Shown one piece after another: positions 19,437 to 28,285 of a stretch of DNA of 59,914 nucleotides (the first letter of the stretch is position 1; each line of letters opens with the position of its first letter). The DNA is from Domibacillus sp. PGB-M46 (GTDB lineage Bacteria; Bacillota; Bacilli; Bacillales; Domibacillaceae). The stretch lies in the NCBI RefSeq assembly GCF_022668875.1, contig NZ_JAKGCR010000025.1:1-59914 (forward strand), given 5' to 3'. The position numbers were made by a program, and so were the translations under genes. The notes below the pieces were generated by a model. The model made no database searches and was not told the origin of the DNA. It worked only from the letters and a program-made list of their open reading frames with translations.

Positions 19437-20264
19437 TTAAGAGCTTACTTTAGCTAGATCCCATTCCTTTATTTTTTGCAAAGAATCCTTGTAGTACCCT
19501 GCTACAACTTCTACATAATTCCCGTCTTTAACTGGCGTAAATGGATTTGGACCTTTGGCTGTCATTTCCATAATGATCGGCCCCTTATATCCGATTTCAT
19601 GCAAAGCCTCAATTTGGCCTTTAATATCTGCATGTCCGTTGCCAACCGCTTGTCTGTTCGAATCTGCCACATGATAAACACCCAGTTTGTCCTTTGTCTT
19701 CTTCAACGCCTTAATCGGGCAAGGTTCTTCAATATTCATATGGTAAGCATCTAACAGCACATTAAACTTTTCGCTTTTCACTTCGTCCAATAAACACAGC
19801 GCTTCCCCCGCTGTAACAATCTGGTGGTTTTCATAACGATTCAGCACTTCAAACACGACCTCAATATCAAGATCCTCTGCTTTTTGCAGGATCGTCGATG
19901 AGCTTTTCACAAGCAAATCCCAATCTTTTGCTGAGTCTCCACATCCTTGCGTTTTCCCTACATCACCATGCAGACAGATTCTTTGAGCACCCAGTTTCTG
20001 CGCCCAGCTTAATAGATCTAAAAAATATTGAACCGCACTGGAGCGAACCTGTTCATCAGCACTGGAAATATCCACATTATCAGGGGTGACGGATAAAACT
20101 TTTAAATCATGCTTCCTTAAGGCGGCTTGCAATTCAACTGGGTCTTGAGACAAGTTCCCTTGAACTTCTACTCCGCTTACGCCGATTTCTTTTGCAAGCT
20201 TACATTTTTCCTCGAAGGCGATTTCTCCAAATGTCCAAAGGCACAGACCATACTCTCTCACCAT
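19437..20264 (-). CDS. TIM-barrel sugar isomerase/epimerase (IolE/IolI-like)
   Basis: 275 residues of the AP-endonuclease-2/xylose-isomerase-like TIM-barrel superfamily. Family metal-binding acidic and histidine residues appear in VFEVLNRYE, LLDAYHMN and the terminal IIMEMTAKG. The ATG at 20264 follows GGAGGG by 6 nt, whereas an ATG 18 nt upstream overlaps that site and was rejected. It lies between the dehydrogenase and the porter on the same strand and probably acts on the ketone made by the dehydrogenase. The exact substrate is not predictable. Confidence 0.82.
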   Translation of the reverse strand: MVREYGLCLWTFGEIAFEEKCKLAKEIGVSGVEVQGNLSQDPVELQAALRKHDLKVLSVTPDNVDISSADEQVRSSAVQYFLDLLSWAQKLGAQRICLHGDVGKTQGCGDSAKDWDLLVKSSSTILQKAEDLDIEVVFEVLNRYENHQIVTAGEALCLLDEVKSEKFNVLLDAYHMNIEEPCPIKALKKTKDKLGVYHVADSNRQAVGNGHADIKGQIEALHEIGYKGPIIMEMTAKGPNPFTPVKDGNYVEVVAGYYKDSLQKIKEWDLAKVSS

Positions 20265-20351
20265 TTGTTTCCCTCCACACATAAAATAGTTTGAATTATC
20301 CGAATTTTAAAGACGTTAATCGATCTATTCGGAGACTCTCCTGCCCCCTCT

Positions 20352-21371
20352 TTAAATGAAAACAGGGCTCTCGATTTTGACCGGACGGTTGGTTTTAACC
20401 GATTCTATACTAGCAAGGGCGATTTGCAGCGCCCAGCGTGCATCTTTTGCGGTCGCATAAGGCTGCGTGTTGTTGATTACACAATCGGCAAAACTTCTTA
20501 ATTCGTCAACGTAAGCATCAAACAGTAAATCCTGGTCATAGCGGGATGTATCAAAACTTACACCGTTCTGGTCGTATCTTGTCATGCTGGATTGACGTAT
20601 TCCACCGGCAGTCAGCATGCCGTTTGAGCCAAATACTTCTCCTCGAATGTCATATCCATATACAGCCTGGAAATTCGCTTCTGCCGTAGCCATAGCTCCA
20701 TTGTCGAATTTCACCGTAACAAGCGCCGTATCTAATAGTCCGCTTTCTTTCAAATCCGGCCGAATCAGCGCATCCGCCATTGCATACACTTCAACCGGCT
20801 TTGCCCCTGGATTTAAATACATAAGGGTATCAAAATCATGAATAAGGGTTTCTAAAAAGATAGTCCATTCTGGAATAGATTCCGCTCTATTCAATTTTGG
20901 ATCTTTTGTCGTTGATTTTATTAGTTGCGGGGTGCCTATTTTTCCGGAAACGATTTCTTCATGAGCTGCTTTAAACCCTTTTTCAAATCTTCTATTAAAT
21001 CCTACCTGCATGACCGCGTTTGTTTCCTCTACTGCCTGCACAATGGCATTGGCTTCTTCCAAGTTTACGGCCATTGGCTTTTCACAAAATACCGCTTTCT
21101 TGTGTTCAATCGCCGCAAGGACGTTGCGTGCATGCGTCCGGGCAGGTGAAACAATGACCACAGCATCCACTTGCGGATCTTGAATCAGGTCAAGAGGGTC
21201 TGTATACGTTTTTGCCTCTACATTTAATTTCTTTACTAAGTTCTCTGCAGCACCAGGAACTGGATCTGCAACCGCATACAAATTAGCCTGCGGTACACGG
21301 TAAGCAATGCTTTCTCCATGAAAAGCGCCCATTCGTCCGGCGCCGATTAACCCAATGTTTACTTTATTCAT
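20352..21371 (-). CDS. Gfo/Idh/MocA oxidoreductase (inositol 2-dehydrogenase-like)
   Basis: 339 residues. The Rossmann motif GAGRMG is at 10-15, the family ECEKP-type motif appears as FCEKPMAVN near 95, and a catalytic-type HDFDTL lies near 176. IolG-type enzymes oxidise myo-inositol or related polyols with NAD. Full inositol catabolism genes (iolB, C, D, J) are not in the window, so another polyol may be the substrate. The upstream palindrome at 21412-21427 is a candidate operator. It is the first gene of the set that continues through 19437 to 17748. Confidence 0.87.
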   Translation of the reverse strand: MNKVNIGLIGAGRMGAFHGESIAYRVPQANLYAVADPVPGAAENLVKKLNVEAKTYTDPLDLIQDPQVDAVVIVSPARTHARNVLAAIEHKKAVFCEKPMAVNLEEANAIVQAVEETNAVMQVGFNRRFEKGFKAAHEEIVSGKIGTPQLIKSTTKDPKLNRAESIPEWTIFLETLIHDFDTLMYLNPGAKPVEVYAMADALIRPDLKESGLLDTALVTVKFDNGAMATAEANFQAVYGYDIRGEVFGSNGMLTAGGIRQSSMTRYDQNGVSFDTSRYDQDLLFDAYVDELRSFADCVINNTQPYATAKDARWALQIALASIESVKTNRPVKIESPVFI

Positions 21372-21411
21372 AACAATCCCTCCAAAATAGTTTTATATCC
21401 CTGTTTAAATT

Positions 21412-21427
21412 AGGAAAGCACTTTCCT
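21412..21427. promoter_or_regulatory. Candidate LacI-family operator AGGAAAGCACTTTCCT
   Basis: A 16-bp near-perfect palindrome (GGAAAG-CA-CTTTCC core) 41 bp upstream of the dehydrogenase start. Its form, even spacing with a central CA or CG, is typical for LacI/GalR regulators. The regulator at 14329-15333 is the nearest candidate. Confidence 0.5.
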
Positions 21428-21844
21428 TTGAATCAGATTGTAAGCCATTACAAAATATTAGTCAAACATTTTTTAACTAAAAATAACAACTCGCTTTACA
21501 ATACACCGCAGAACTTTTGATAATTCGAGCTGTATTATTAGATATTTCATCATCCTATTTACTATAAAACTAAGGAGTATGCAGGAAACAACTTTCCTTA
21601 CTTTCTCCTAAACAAATTCATTTCTTTTCCTCCTATCACTCGCCAAAGCAGCTCGTTGTTTTGAGGTTTTTAAGCTGTGTACCCAGGTAGCTGAGAAGTG
21701 ACGGTATTCTCATGCATGCTGTCCATTTTTAATGTTTAAGCTTTGTTAAAGGCGGCTGTTGATTTTCCTGTTAACTTAACGGCGCAGTGTTTAAGAGGAT
21801 TTTTCTTTTAAATAACGAATACTTAAAGTAAAAGTGGAGGAGTG
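21428..21844. other. Intergenic, no supported gene
   Basis: About 415 bp separating the divergent dehydrogenase and VOC genes. Nothing beyond promoter-like A+T-rich sequence was seen. Confidence 0.4.
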
Positions 21845-22243
21845 ATGAAGTTTATGATCAGCAAAATCGGACAAATTATGTTGTATGTAAACAATCAAGA
21901 TGATGCAGTGAATTTTTGGACAGAAAAAGTAGGGTTTCACGTCATTTCTGAAGAGAATAATGGACAAGGAATGAGATGGATCGAAATAGCTCCAACAAAA
22001 GATGCAGAAACAAGCATTATTCTGCAAAATAAAGAACTCGTTGCTAAAATGTCCCCCGGGTTAAATCTTGATACTCCTTCATTGATGTTTTTTACTGCAG
22101 ATTTCGACCAGTTATATAACAACTTATCAAATAAAAATGTTACAGTCGGAGAAATAGTCAATATGCCTTCTGATAAAGGAAGAGTATTTAACTTTGCTGA
22201 CAATGAAGAAAATTACTTTGCGGTACTGGAAAAAAACCAGTAA
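21845..22243 (+). CDS. VOC-family (glyoxalase/bleomycin-resistance-like) protein
   Basis: 132 residues with the two beta-alpha-beta-beta-beta repeats of the VOC fold. It opens IGQIMLYVNNQDDAVNFWTE and ends near FNFADNEENYFAVLE. Starts at 21845 and 21854 are both possible. The ribosome site GGAGG at 21836-21840 is 4 nt and 13 nt from them, and the first was chosen. VOC proteins range from glyoxalases to drug-binding proteins, and no function can be given. A terminator follows. Confidence 0.8.
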   Translation: MKFMISKIGQIMLYVNNQDDAVNFWTEKVGFHVISEENNGQGMRWIEIAPTKDAETSIILQNKELVAKMSPGLNLDTPSLMFFTADFDQLYNNLSNKNVTVGEIVNMPSDKGRVFNFADNEENYFAVLEKNQ

Positions 22244-22286
22244 TCTATGTTTTCCTAAAAGCTGCGTTAACCGAAGAATAAAGCTC

Positions 22287-22317
22287 AAAAAGCCGTTTAA
22301 AAAACGGCTTTTTTTAT
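22287..22317 (+). terminator. Terminator after the VOC gene
   Basis: AAAAAGCCGTTT (22287-22298) pairs with 22302-22313 and is followed by T. Confidence 0.88.
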
Positions 22318-23453
22318 TTAAAAACCAAAATGGAGTAAAACACGGCTTGATTTTAATATAGACAAGTTTTTTCTAGATATCGCCTTTCAGCTCTTTCACT
22401 TTTTATACAAATACGTTTTTACTATATCATGTCCAGGAAGGCAACTTTGATCTTTCTTAGGCAACAGCTTCTCTTGCACAACTATCTATCCCAGCACTCG
22501 TATTACCTTTTGTATATATGTATATTTATATATACGTATATTTGTATACATATATACACGAGACCTCTCTATTATAATAAAAACTGTGTCCATTTACTCG
22601 CTGTTTTCATTTAAAATCCCCTCCCTGTAATAATCCATCAAAAAAAGCGATTACTAAAAAAGGTGACTTTTCGTCTTATTTCTTGTCACGCCCTCTTCTG
22701 TATAAAGCGATTCATAGTAAGCGCTGTCAATAATTACCGATCGTTTTTACAGTGTCTTTCTTTTCTAATTCAAATAGTAAAGTGAGAAAGCGTTTTTGTA
22801 TTTATCCTTTGGCGACTACTTTGTACATTTTCAAGCCACATTGACGAAAAATCTTCTTTTAAAAAAGAAAAAAGCCAGGCGGGAAACCTGACTGCAGAAT
22901 TGTTTTAATGGATTGAGGTCGGGATGGTTGTACGAAACAGTATTAGCATAAACAACAGCAGCTTCATTCATACAAATAAAAAGCTACTCACCTTTAATCC
23001 TTTCCAGCTTACCTTTCTCCTTTCTGAACGATATAAAGAAACATTACGGGAAACAATCCCCTTCGCAACACTGCATACTATATCTGTCTTGCTTACCGAA
23101 GCAACATCATATCATCATTATTGTTCTTAAACACAACCTCATATTCATTTTACGTTTTGTATATGTATCTACACGCGTATATCCGTCTACTTCTAATAAA
23201 AATATGATATTACATCTCTATCTCCCTTTTCTTCATAGTCAGTTCTTTTTTAAAAGAGGAAAATCACTACTAAAAAACAAATTCCACGCAATAGCCAAGG
23301 ATTTGCTAAGAGCGAATACAGGCGAATAACCAGATCCGGCTTATTGCAATAATCCATCCTTTTGTATGTTGGCCCCGCATAAGTTTTCATTTTCTCTTTA
23401 TAATAAATGTAAAACCGAATGAACGTAGTTTAAATAAAGGGAAGACGACCTCT
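22318..23453. other. 1.1-kb intergenic stretch with TA repeats and one minus-strand hairpin
   Basis: No supported gene. It holds a TA-rich tract at about 22510-22560 containing the second copy of GTATATTTGTATAC (22536-22549). Near 22874-22890 a CAGG/CCTG hairpin, read on the minus strand, is followed by a T run and is terminator-like. A TATAAT box at 23399-23404 probably serves the gene at 23454. An open frame at 22924-23130 was rejected as non-protein-like. Confidence 0.45.
22536..22549. repeat. GTATATTTGTATAC repeat, copy 2
   Basis: Identical to the 14-mer at 4996-5009, embedded in alternating TA-rich DNA. It is related to the palindromes at 43362-43406. Confidence 0.6.
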
Positions 23454-23744
23454 GTGAATAAAAAAGCGTTAAGCGAACAAGAATGGGTATATGATTATGT
23501 TAGAAACCGACAGGATCCCCTGCCTCTTGTTTTGGGTACAAGAGGCACCTGGGGCGTAGGCGGAAAAAAGAGCATTATCCTAGTGGCTTTTACCGTACCG
23601 GATATTATCGTTTTGAGAGACCTGCATAACGCGGCTCAAAATCCCATCCGGAAGATGACATATAAGGATATTGTTTATTTTGCGGTTAATATCGTGAACA
23701 AAAAGCAAGTGGAATCCATCATGGATGACTGGAAAGAAAGATAA
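23454..23744 (+). CDS. Conserved-looking small protein, unknown function
   Basis: 96 residues from GTG at 23454, with AAAGGGAAG about 9 nt upstream. The composition is globular, with a Gly-rich turn (GTRGTWGVGGKKS, about 28-40) and a hydrophobic strand after it. No family was recognised. A TATAAT box about 50 bp upstream and a strong shared terminator downstream support expression. Confidence 0.6.
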   Translation: MNKKALSEQEWVYDYVRNRQDPLPLVLGTRGTWGVGGKKSIILVAFTVPDIIVLRDLHNAAQNPIRKMTYKDIVYFAVNIVNKKQVESIMDDWKER

Positions 23745-23860
23745 CTGTTTCAGTATTTCCTCCTTTTATAATCATCTGTGCTTTACCGTAGAAAGCTTCC
23801 TTAAAGCCTTTTCGAGGATAAGATTATTAGATACTTATCAATGAGTATTCTACAAAAAAC

Positions 23861-23898
23861 AAAAGGGCAAACAGACATTGAAGCCTGTTTGCCCTTTT
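23861..23898. terminator. Bidirectional terminator, 14-bp stem
   Basis: AAAAGGGCAAACAG (23861-23874) pairs with 23885-23898. A and T runs on both sides suit convergent genes at 23454 (+) and 23905 (-). Confidence 0.88.
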
Positions 23899-23904
23899 TC
23901 ATTA

Positions 23905-24084
23905 TTAAGAAACAACTATGTACCTTTTATGATTAACCACCGTGCGGTTTCCTTCATATTCAAGTGGCGTTTGATTTTCCGTAATCGCCACAATAACCGA
24001 GTTTTCATTCACTTTTTGAACGACGCCTTTGATTCCATTATGGAATTCAATAATGCTGCCTACTTCCGCTATCTTCTTTGACAT
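23905..24084 (-). CDS. ykvS: YkvS/DUF2187-family small protein
   Basis: 59 residues. The sequence IAEVGSIIEFHNGIKGVV..VNENSVIV..RTVVNHKRY matches the DUF2187 family, small beta-barrel (KOW/SH3-like) proteins of Bacillaceae with unknown role. The ATG at 24084 was chosen over one 9 nt upstream because AAAGGA overlaps the latter. It lies downstream of glgC on the same strand. Confidence 0.8.
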   Translation of the reverse strand: MSKKIAEVGSIIEFHNGIKGVVQKVNENSVIVAITENQTPLEYEGNRTVVNHKRYIVVS

Positions 24085-24102
24085 CTTTGTCATCCTTTCT
24101 CA

Positions 24103-24267
24103 TCAAACGAAACCAGCTTTTATATGTTTGCTTCCGATATCTTTGTAAGATTGTCCTGATACACCCAATGAAACATAGAGCTCCATTTCACTGGGCGAAA
24201 GGATACTGTTGAATTTATCAGGATTCAGCCAGCTATTCTGCCAAAACGCTTGGACAGCACTTTCCAT
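24103..24267 (-). CDS. Short uncertain ORF between glgC and ykvS
   Basis: An ORF of 54 codons from ATG 24267. The open frame extends about 14 codons further upstream without a start. The composition is protein-like (SPSEMELYVSLGVSGQSY) but no family was recognised, and the only G-rich stretch is about 20 nt before the ATG. It could be a small gene or a remnant of a longer one. The ykvS ribosome site lies just after its stop. Confidence 0.3.
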   Translation of the reverse strand: MESAVQAFWQNSWLNPDKFNSILSPSEMELYVSLGVSGQSYKDIGSKHIKAGFV

Positions 24268-24317
24268 TCCATACGCTAGAAAGCCGGCTCCCCCAAGGTG
24301 TCTGCGCTCAATTACGC

Positions 24318-25472
24318 TTAGACGTTAAGTGATTCTTTTGCATGGGCCGCCACAAAATCCTTCGTGATCAGCAAGATGTCCGCCGATTCATTCCGAATTA
24401 CCATGTTTTCCGGCACTTCAACGTTTTCCATCACAATTGCCCGCTCAATAAACGCGCCTTTTCCTATGTACGCATTTGGCATCACCACTGAATCTTTCAC
24501 AACCGCTTTTGCATCAACAGTTACATTCTGAGATACGACAGAGAATTGAACTTCGCCGTCAATGATACATCCTTCATTTAAGATGGAATGCTTAACACAG
24601 GCATTTTTCCCTGTTACCTGCGGCGGCAGGCTCTTGCTGGCCGAGTAAATAGGCCAGGAACGATCATGCAGGTTCAGCTCATTTTCATCGCTTAGCAGAT
24701 CCATATGGGCTTCCCAAAGGCTTTCGATTGTGCCTACGTCTTTCCAATAGCCTTTAAACGGATAAGCAACTAGTTTTTGCTGATCTTCAAGCATGGCTGG
24801 AATTACGTCTTTTCCGAAATCATTAGAAGAATCCGGATTGCTTGCATCCTGTTCCAGATATTTCTTTAAAACAGACCATTTAAAAATATAAATGCCCATT
24901 GAAGCCAGGTTACTTTCCGGTTTCTTTGGTTTTTCATCAAAGCGTGTAACCTTGTAGTTTTCGTCTGTATTCATAATGCCAAAGCGGCTTGCTTCGCTCC
25001 ATGGCACTTCAATGACAGAAATGGTTACATCTGCTTTTTGTTTAATATGGTAGTCCAGCATTAAATCGTAGTTCATTTTATAAATATGATCACCGGATAA
25101 AATGAGTACATGCTCCGGATCATATTGCTGGAGATAGTTGAAGTTCTGATAAATGGCACTCGCTGTACCCGTGTACCAATTGATTTCTGAAGCACTAGCA
25201 TAAGGTGGAAGAACCGTGACTCCCCCGCTGCTGCGGTCCAAATCCCATGCCCGGCCATTTCCAATATAAGAGTTTAAAACAAGCGGCTGGTACTGAGTTA
25301 GAACGCCAACTGTTTGGATACTTGAGTGAGCACAGTTTGATAATGGAAAATCAATAATCCGATACTTCCCGCCAAATGGCACCGCTGGTTTTGCAAGATT
25401 TTCTGTCAGTTCTTTTAATCTGCTTCCTTGTCCACCCGCCAAAAGCATGGCAACGCATTTTTGTTTTGTCAT
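24318..25472 (-). CDS. glgC: Glucose-1-phosphate adenylyltransferase
   Basis: 384 residues. The nucleotidyltransferase start [20 protein letters not shown] (about 11-30), the DHIYKM motif and the SRFGIM segment identify ADP-glucose pyrophosphorylase. A left-handed beta-helix fills the C terminus (about 290-375). It makes ADP-glucose from glucose-1-phosphate and ATP for glycogen synthesis. The ATG at 25472 was chosen because GAAGGAG precedes it and the family begins there. Unlike the Bacillus subtilis glgBCDAP arrangement, no glgB, D, A or P is beside it. Confidence 0.93.
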   Translation of the reverse strand: MTKQKCVAMLLAGGQGSRLKELTENLAKPAVPFGGKYRIIDFPLSNCAHSSIQTVGVLTQYQPLVLNSYIGNGRAWDLDRSSGGVTVLPPYASASEINWYTGTASAIYQNFNYLQQYDPEHVLILSGDHIYKMNYDLMLDYHIKQKADVTISVIEVPWSEASRFGIMNTDENYKVTRFDEKPKKPESNLASMGIYIFKWSVLKKYLEQDASNPDSSNDFGKDVIPAMLEDQQKLVAYPFKGYWKDVGTIESLWEAHMDLLSDENELNLHDRSWPIYSASKSLPPQVTGKNACVKHSILNEGCIIDGEVQFSVVSQNVTVDAKAVVKDSVVMPNAYIGKGAFIERAIVMENVEVPENMVIRNESADILLITKDFVAAHAKESLNV

Positions 25473-25804
25473 GTTGTTCCATCTCCTTCTCTCTTCTATA
25501 TATTCATTTTGACCTAGCATGCAGGTTAGCTGGATTCCGCGCATCACCTTGTAAGCTCCACTTAATAGGTTTCTACATTTCCACATTCGACAATAATAGA
25601 CAAAATATTTTATATATTCTGATAAGTCGACAAACAAATAGAGCATGACCAAAAAGAACTCACCCAATGGGCTGGTTCCTTCTTCGCATAATTCCCTATT
25701 AAAAAATCATTTGGATGAAATACTGGTTAAAGAATAGTTTTATATTTTACAGGGATGTACCTGGATTGCATTAAAATGCCTAAGATACATCTATAAGCCC
25801 AGCT

Positions 25805-26017
25805 ATGAAAAATGATAGAAAGCTGGTTAAGTGGAAACATAAAGGAGTTTTAAAGCGGTTTCATTACTGTGCTTATTGTACAAGGATTTGTTTGGAATTA
25901 CAATATTTTTCTAAAAAAGTATCTATATTTAAAAAAAGGAAACCCGTTAAAGTCAAAAGCTGTTCTTATCGTTATCCGTTTGATCAGGATCCACTGGCCG
26001 AAAACTGGAGATTGTAA
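25805..26017 (+). CDS. Small basic Cys-containing ORF, uncertain
   Basis: 70 codons with a strongly basic product, five cysteines including CAYC, and an acidic end. No ribosome site precedes the ATG, which counts against it. In its favour, a strong + strand terminator at 26160 ends a transcript in this orientation and there is no other + gene nearby. No family was recognised. Confidence 0.28.
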   Translation: MKNDRKLVKWKHKGVLKRFHYCAYCTRICLELQYFSKKVSIFKKRKPVKVKSCSYRYPFDQDPLAENWRL

Positions 26018-26159
26018 TAAAAGATGAAAGAGATGCTGACATAGGCGTGCAAGCAGCTGGATACGCATAGAATCTTTCAGCCTCTTATCCTCCTTGTTAC
26101 TTGTCAGCGTTTATGAACAACTAAATCAAACTTAGAAAGACCCTTTCGACTTTGTATGA

Positions 26160-26206
26160 TTCCTTCTTCAACTGGAGTACCTTCAGTTGAAGAAGGAACT
26201 TTTTTA
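26160..26206 (+). terminator. Strong + strand terminator with no clear + gene
   Basis: A 15-bp perfect stem (26160-26174 with 26184-26198) has a CTTTTTT tail on the + strand only. vmlR ends at 26204 on the opposite strand and would not get a T run from it. Confidence 0.7.
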
Positions 26207-27847
26207 TAAGATTCTTTGTGAAAGTTTATTTATTTGCTTCGTAAGTTCATTGAATTTCTGGTCAAGCTCTGCGTATGCTACATCCTTTGGGGTCATAAAG
26301 CTCAGCTTTCCTAACACTTCTTGTCTTTCTGTTTCAAGCTTTAACCGTAATTCAGCCAGGTTATCTCTTTTGGGCTGCACTTTATCCAGTTGTTTTTGCA
26401 CAGTGGAATTCGTTATAACGAGTTTACTGCTGGTCGTTTTTTCTACAAAATGCTTATCATGAGAAACAACGATTAATGTTCCGTTATACTGCGCCAGGGT
26501 ATCTTCCAGCTGTTCACGTGACGGCAGGTCCAGGTGATTGGTCGGCTCATCTAAAATAAGCACATCTTTTTCCTCTAAAATATATTTCATCAACTTGCAC
26601 TTCACACGCTCTCCCATGCTCATATGCCGAATGGGTTCCGTCCATTGAGAAGCTGTAAATCCTAAATGCTTCATTAAAGTTTGAACCCTTCCTCTTGCCT
26701 CGAATGTTTCCTGGACAAAAAGCTGCTCTGGAGTTTGGTCAAGCGGTAAATCAAACACTTCCTGAGTTAAATAGCCAACATTTGCAGACGGTGACATCCA
26801 TACATTGCCTTCAGCCGGTTCCTGTCCAAGCATTATATTCAATAATGTGGTCTTACCGCTGCCATTTGAACCTGTGATTGATACCTTTTCGCCATGCTGA
26901 ATCGTAAAATTAACGTTTCTGAAAAGTGTTCGTCCGTTAAATGACTTTGTTACATTTCTGATTTCTAAAAAGCGTTTTCCTGTCTTATGGTCTGATTTGA
27001 TGGAAAAACGCACAATATACTCTGGCTCAACCGGTTCAACTTTTGCCCTTTGGAGCTCCCTTTCCAAACGCTTTTGTTTTGATTTTACTTGAGTGTCCAT
27101 TCGCTTTGCTTTTGCCCGGTAGTATTCTTTTACTCCTTCCTGTTTCGTTGATTGTGCATGGGCTTTTTGGGACCAGGAAGTAAGATTATGCATTTGGTCT
27201 TCGATTCGTTTAACCGTTTTTTGCTGCTTTTCATATTCCCCTTGCTGAGTGAGTCTTTTCTGTTTACGATCCTCCATATAGCTAGAATAATTTCCTTTGT
27301 GTTCTACAAGCTTTTTTCCATCGATGGACCAAATTTTCGTAGCAACCGCATCCAAAAAATGACGATCATGCGAAACCAACATAATGGTGCCTTTATAATG
27401 TTTAATTTGTCTGGCGAGAAAATCTATACTTTGTTCGTCAAGATGGTTTGTCGGTTCATCTAATAATAAAAGGTCGGCATCTTTTGAAAATCCTTGGGCA
27501 AGCCGTGCTTTCAATTTTTCCCCGCCGCTTAAATGCGAGTACTCCTGTTCTGGCACACCCCATTTTTCTAACAGCCTGGCCTCGGAAGGTGTTTTATCTT
27601 TAAACGAATGTGACTCGGTTTCTTGTTCCACCATGACCACTTTCGGATCTCGCTGCAGCCACTCTATATGCCCTTGTGTTGGGGTCAAGTCACGATGGAT
27701 TAATTGCAGTAAAGTGGATTTTCCCGCACCATTTTTACCAATTAAACCGATCACATCCCTTTTTTGAACGCTTGCATTTGCTCTCTCAAAAACCTTGAAG
27801 TCCCCTATTTCATAACCCATATTGGATAACTTTAATAATTCTTTCAT
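26204..27847 (-). CDS. vmlR: ABC-F ribosome-protection ATPase, VmlR-like
   Basis: 547 residues, two ABC ATPase domains with no membrane part. Walker A motifs are GKNGAGKST (about 37-45) and GSNGSGKTT (about 330-338). Signatures are LSGGEK and the variant MSMGER, and both Walker B regions read LDEPTNHLD. The linker between domains is long, as in antibiotic-resistance ABC-F proteins, and the sequence matches Bacillus VmlR (ExpZ) closely. Such proteins bind the ribosomal E site and dislodge lincosamides, streptogramin A and pleuromutilins. The 5' leader carries an attenuator and a leading promoter. Confidence 0.9.
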   Translation of the reverse strand: MKELLKLSNMGYEIGDFKVFERANASVQKRDVIGLIGKNGAGKSTLLQLIHRDLTPTQGHIEWLQRDPKVVMVEQETESHSFKDKTPSEARLLEKWGVPEQEYSHLSGGEKLKARLAQGFSKDADLLLLDEPTNHLDEQSIDFLARQIKHYKGTIMLVSHDRHFLDAVATKIWSIDGKKLVEHKGNYSSYMEDRKQKRLTQQGEYEKQQKTVKRIEDQMHNLTSWSQKAHAQSTKQEGVKEYYRAKAKRMDTQVKSKQKRLERELQRAKVEPVEPEYIVRFSIKSDHKTGKRFLEIRNVTKSFNGRTLFRNVNFTIQHGEKVSITGSNGSGKTTLLNIMLGQEPAEGNVWMSPSANVGYLTQEVFDLPLDQTPEQLFVQETFEARGRVQTLMKHLGFTASQWTEPIRHMSMGERVKCKLMKYILEEKDVLILDEPTNHLDLPSREQLEDTLAQYNGTLIVVSHDKHFVEKTTSSKLVITNSTVQKQLDKVQPKRDNLAELRLKLETERQEVLGKLSFMTPKDVAYAELDQKFNELTKQINKLSQRIL

Positions 27848-27876
27848 ACCCTCGTCCCTTTCATTAAAGGGAGAAT

Positions 27877-28035
27877 AAAAAAATCCTCCCAGTTAGTTGG
27901 AAGGATTAGCCGTACCTTTGCATGATGAAATAAGCTATTTTCAATAATAGCTGTATAACGTATTGAAGATGGGCAGACTAATCCTATTTTTTGTGATTTG
28001 AAATATACGGTTTCAAATTCGAAAAATAAGATTAG
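27877..28035 (-). promoter_or_regulatory. vmlR leader: four-strand transcription attenuator
   Basis: Four segments can pair in two exclusive ways (minus-strand order). Strand 1 (28035-28022) pairs with strand 2 (27991-27978) over 14 bp with one wobble. Strand 3 (27907-27899, AATCCTTCC) pairs with strand 4 (27890-27882, GGGAGGATT), followed by a T run, which makes a terminator 30 nt before the vmlR start. Alternatively, strand 2 (GGATTAG) pairs with CTAATCC at 27909-27903, which breaks the terminator. A short leader ORF near 28057-28040 is possible: candidate starts are ATG at 28057 and GTG at 28053. The design fits antibiotic-induced, ribosome-mediated antitermination. Confidence 0.75.
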
Positions 28036-28083
28036 TTAATCATCGTCCACCCGTCATTCCTTTCTGCCTGTTAATTAAAATTA

Positions 28084-28112
28084 TTGTAGCACAAGCTTAT
28101 TCCTAAAACAAA
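28084..28112 (-). promoter_or_regulatory. Putative vmlR promoter
   Basis: On the minus strand TTGTTT (28112-28107) is followed after 17 bp by TACAAT (28089-28084). This puts transcription start about 230 nt before the vmlR ATG, just ahead of the attenuator. Confidence 0.55.
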
Positions 28113-28285
28113 AGGAAATGACAACATCCATGCGGCATTTCCTTAAATCAGCAAACTCTTCTTTCTTGTTAAACAACGATGTCACTTACTTATTTCCTAA
28201 TATAAAGTTCACAAATTTGTCACTTATGCAAAAAAATTTAGACCGATATAATTACATTTATCTCAAAAAGGAAGGATGTTTTTGT

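Noticed and set aside
22510-22560. TA-rich tract considered as CRISPR or microsatellite array
   Set aside because: No regular repeat-spacer pattern; only short alternating purine-pyrimidine units.
22429-22614. 61-codon + strand ORF over the second TA tract
   Set aside because: Same low-complexity translation and no ribosome site.
22924-23130. 68-codon + strand ORF with a GAGG upstream
   Set aside because: Composition is not protein-like and no family was recognised; the GAGG match alone is too weak.
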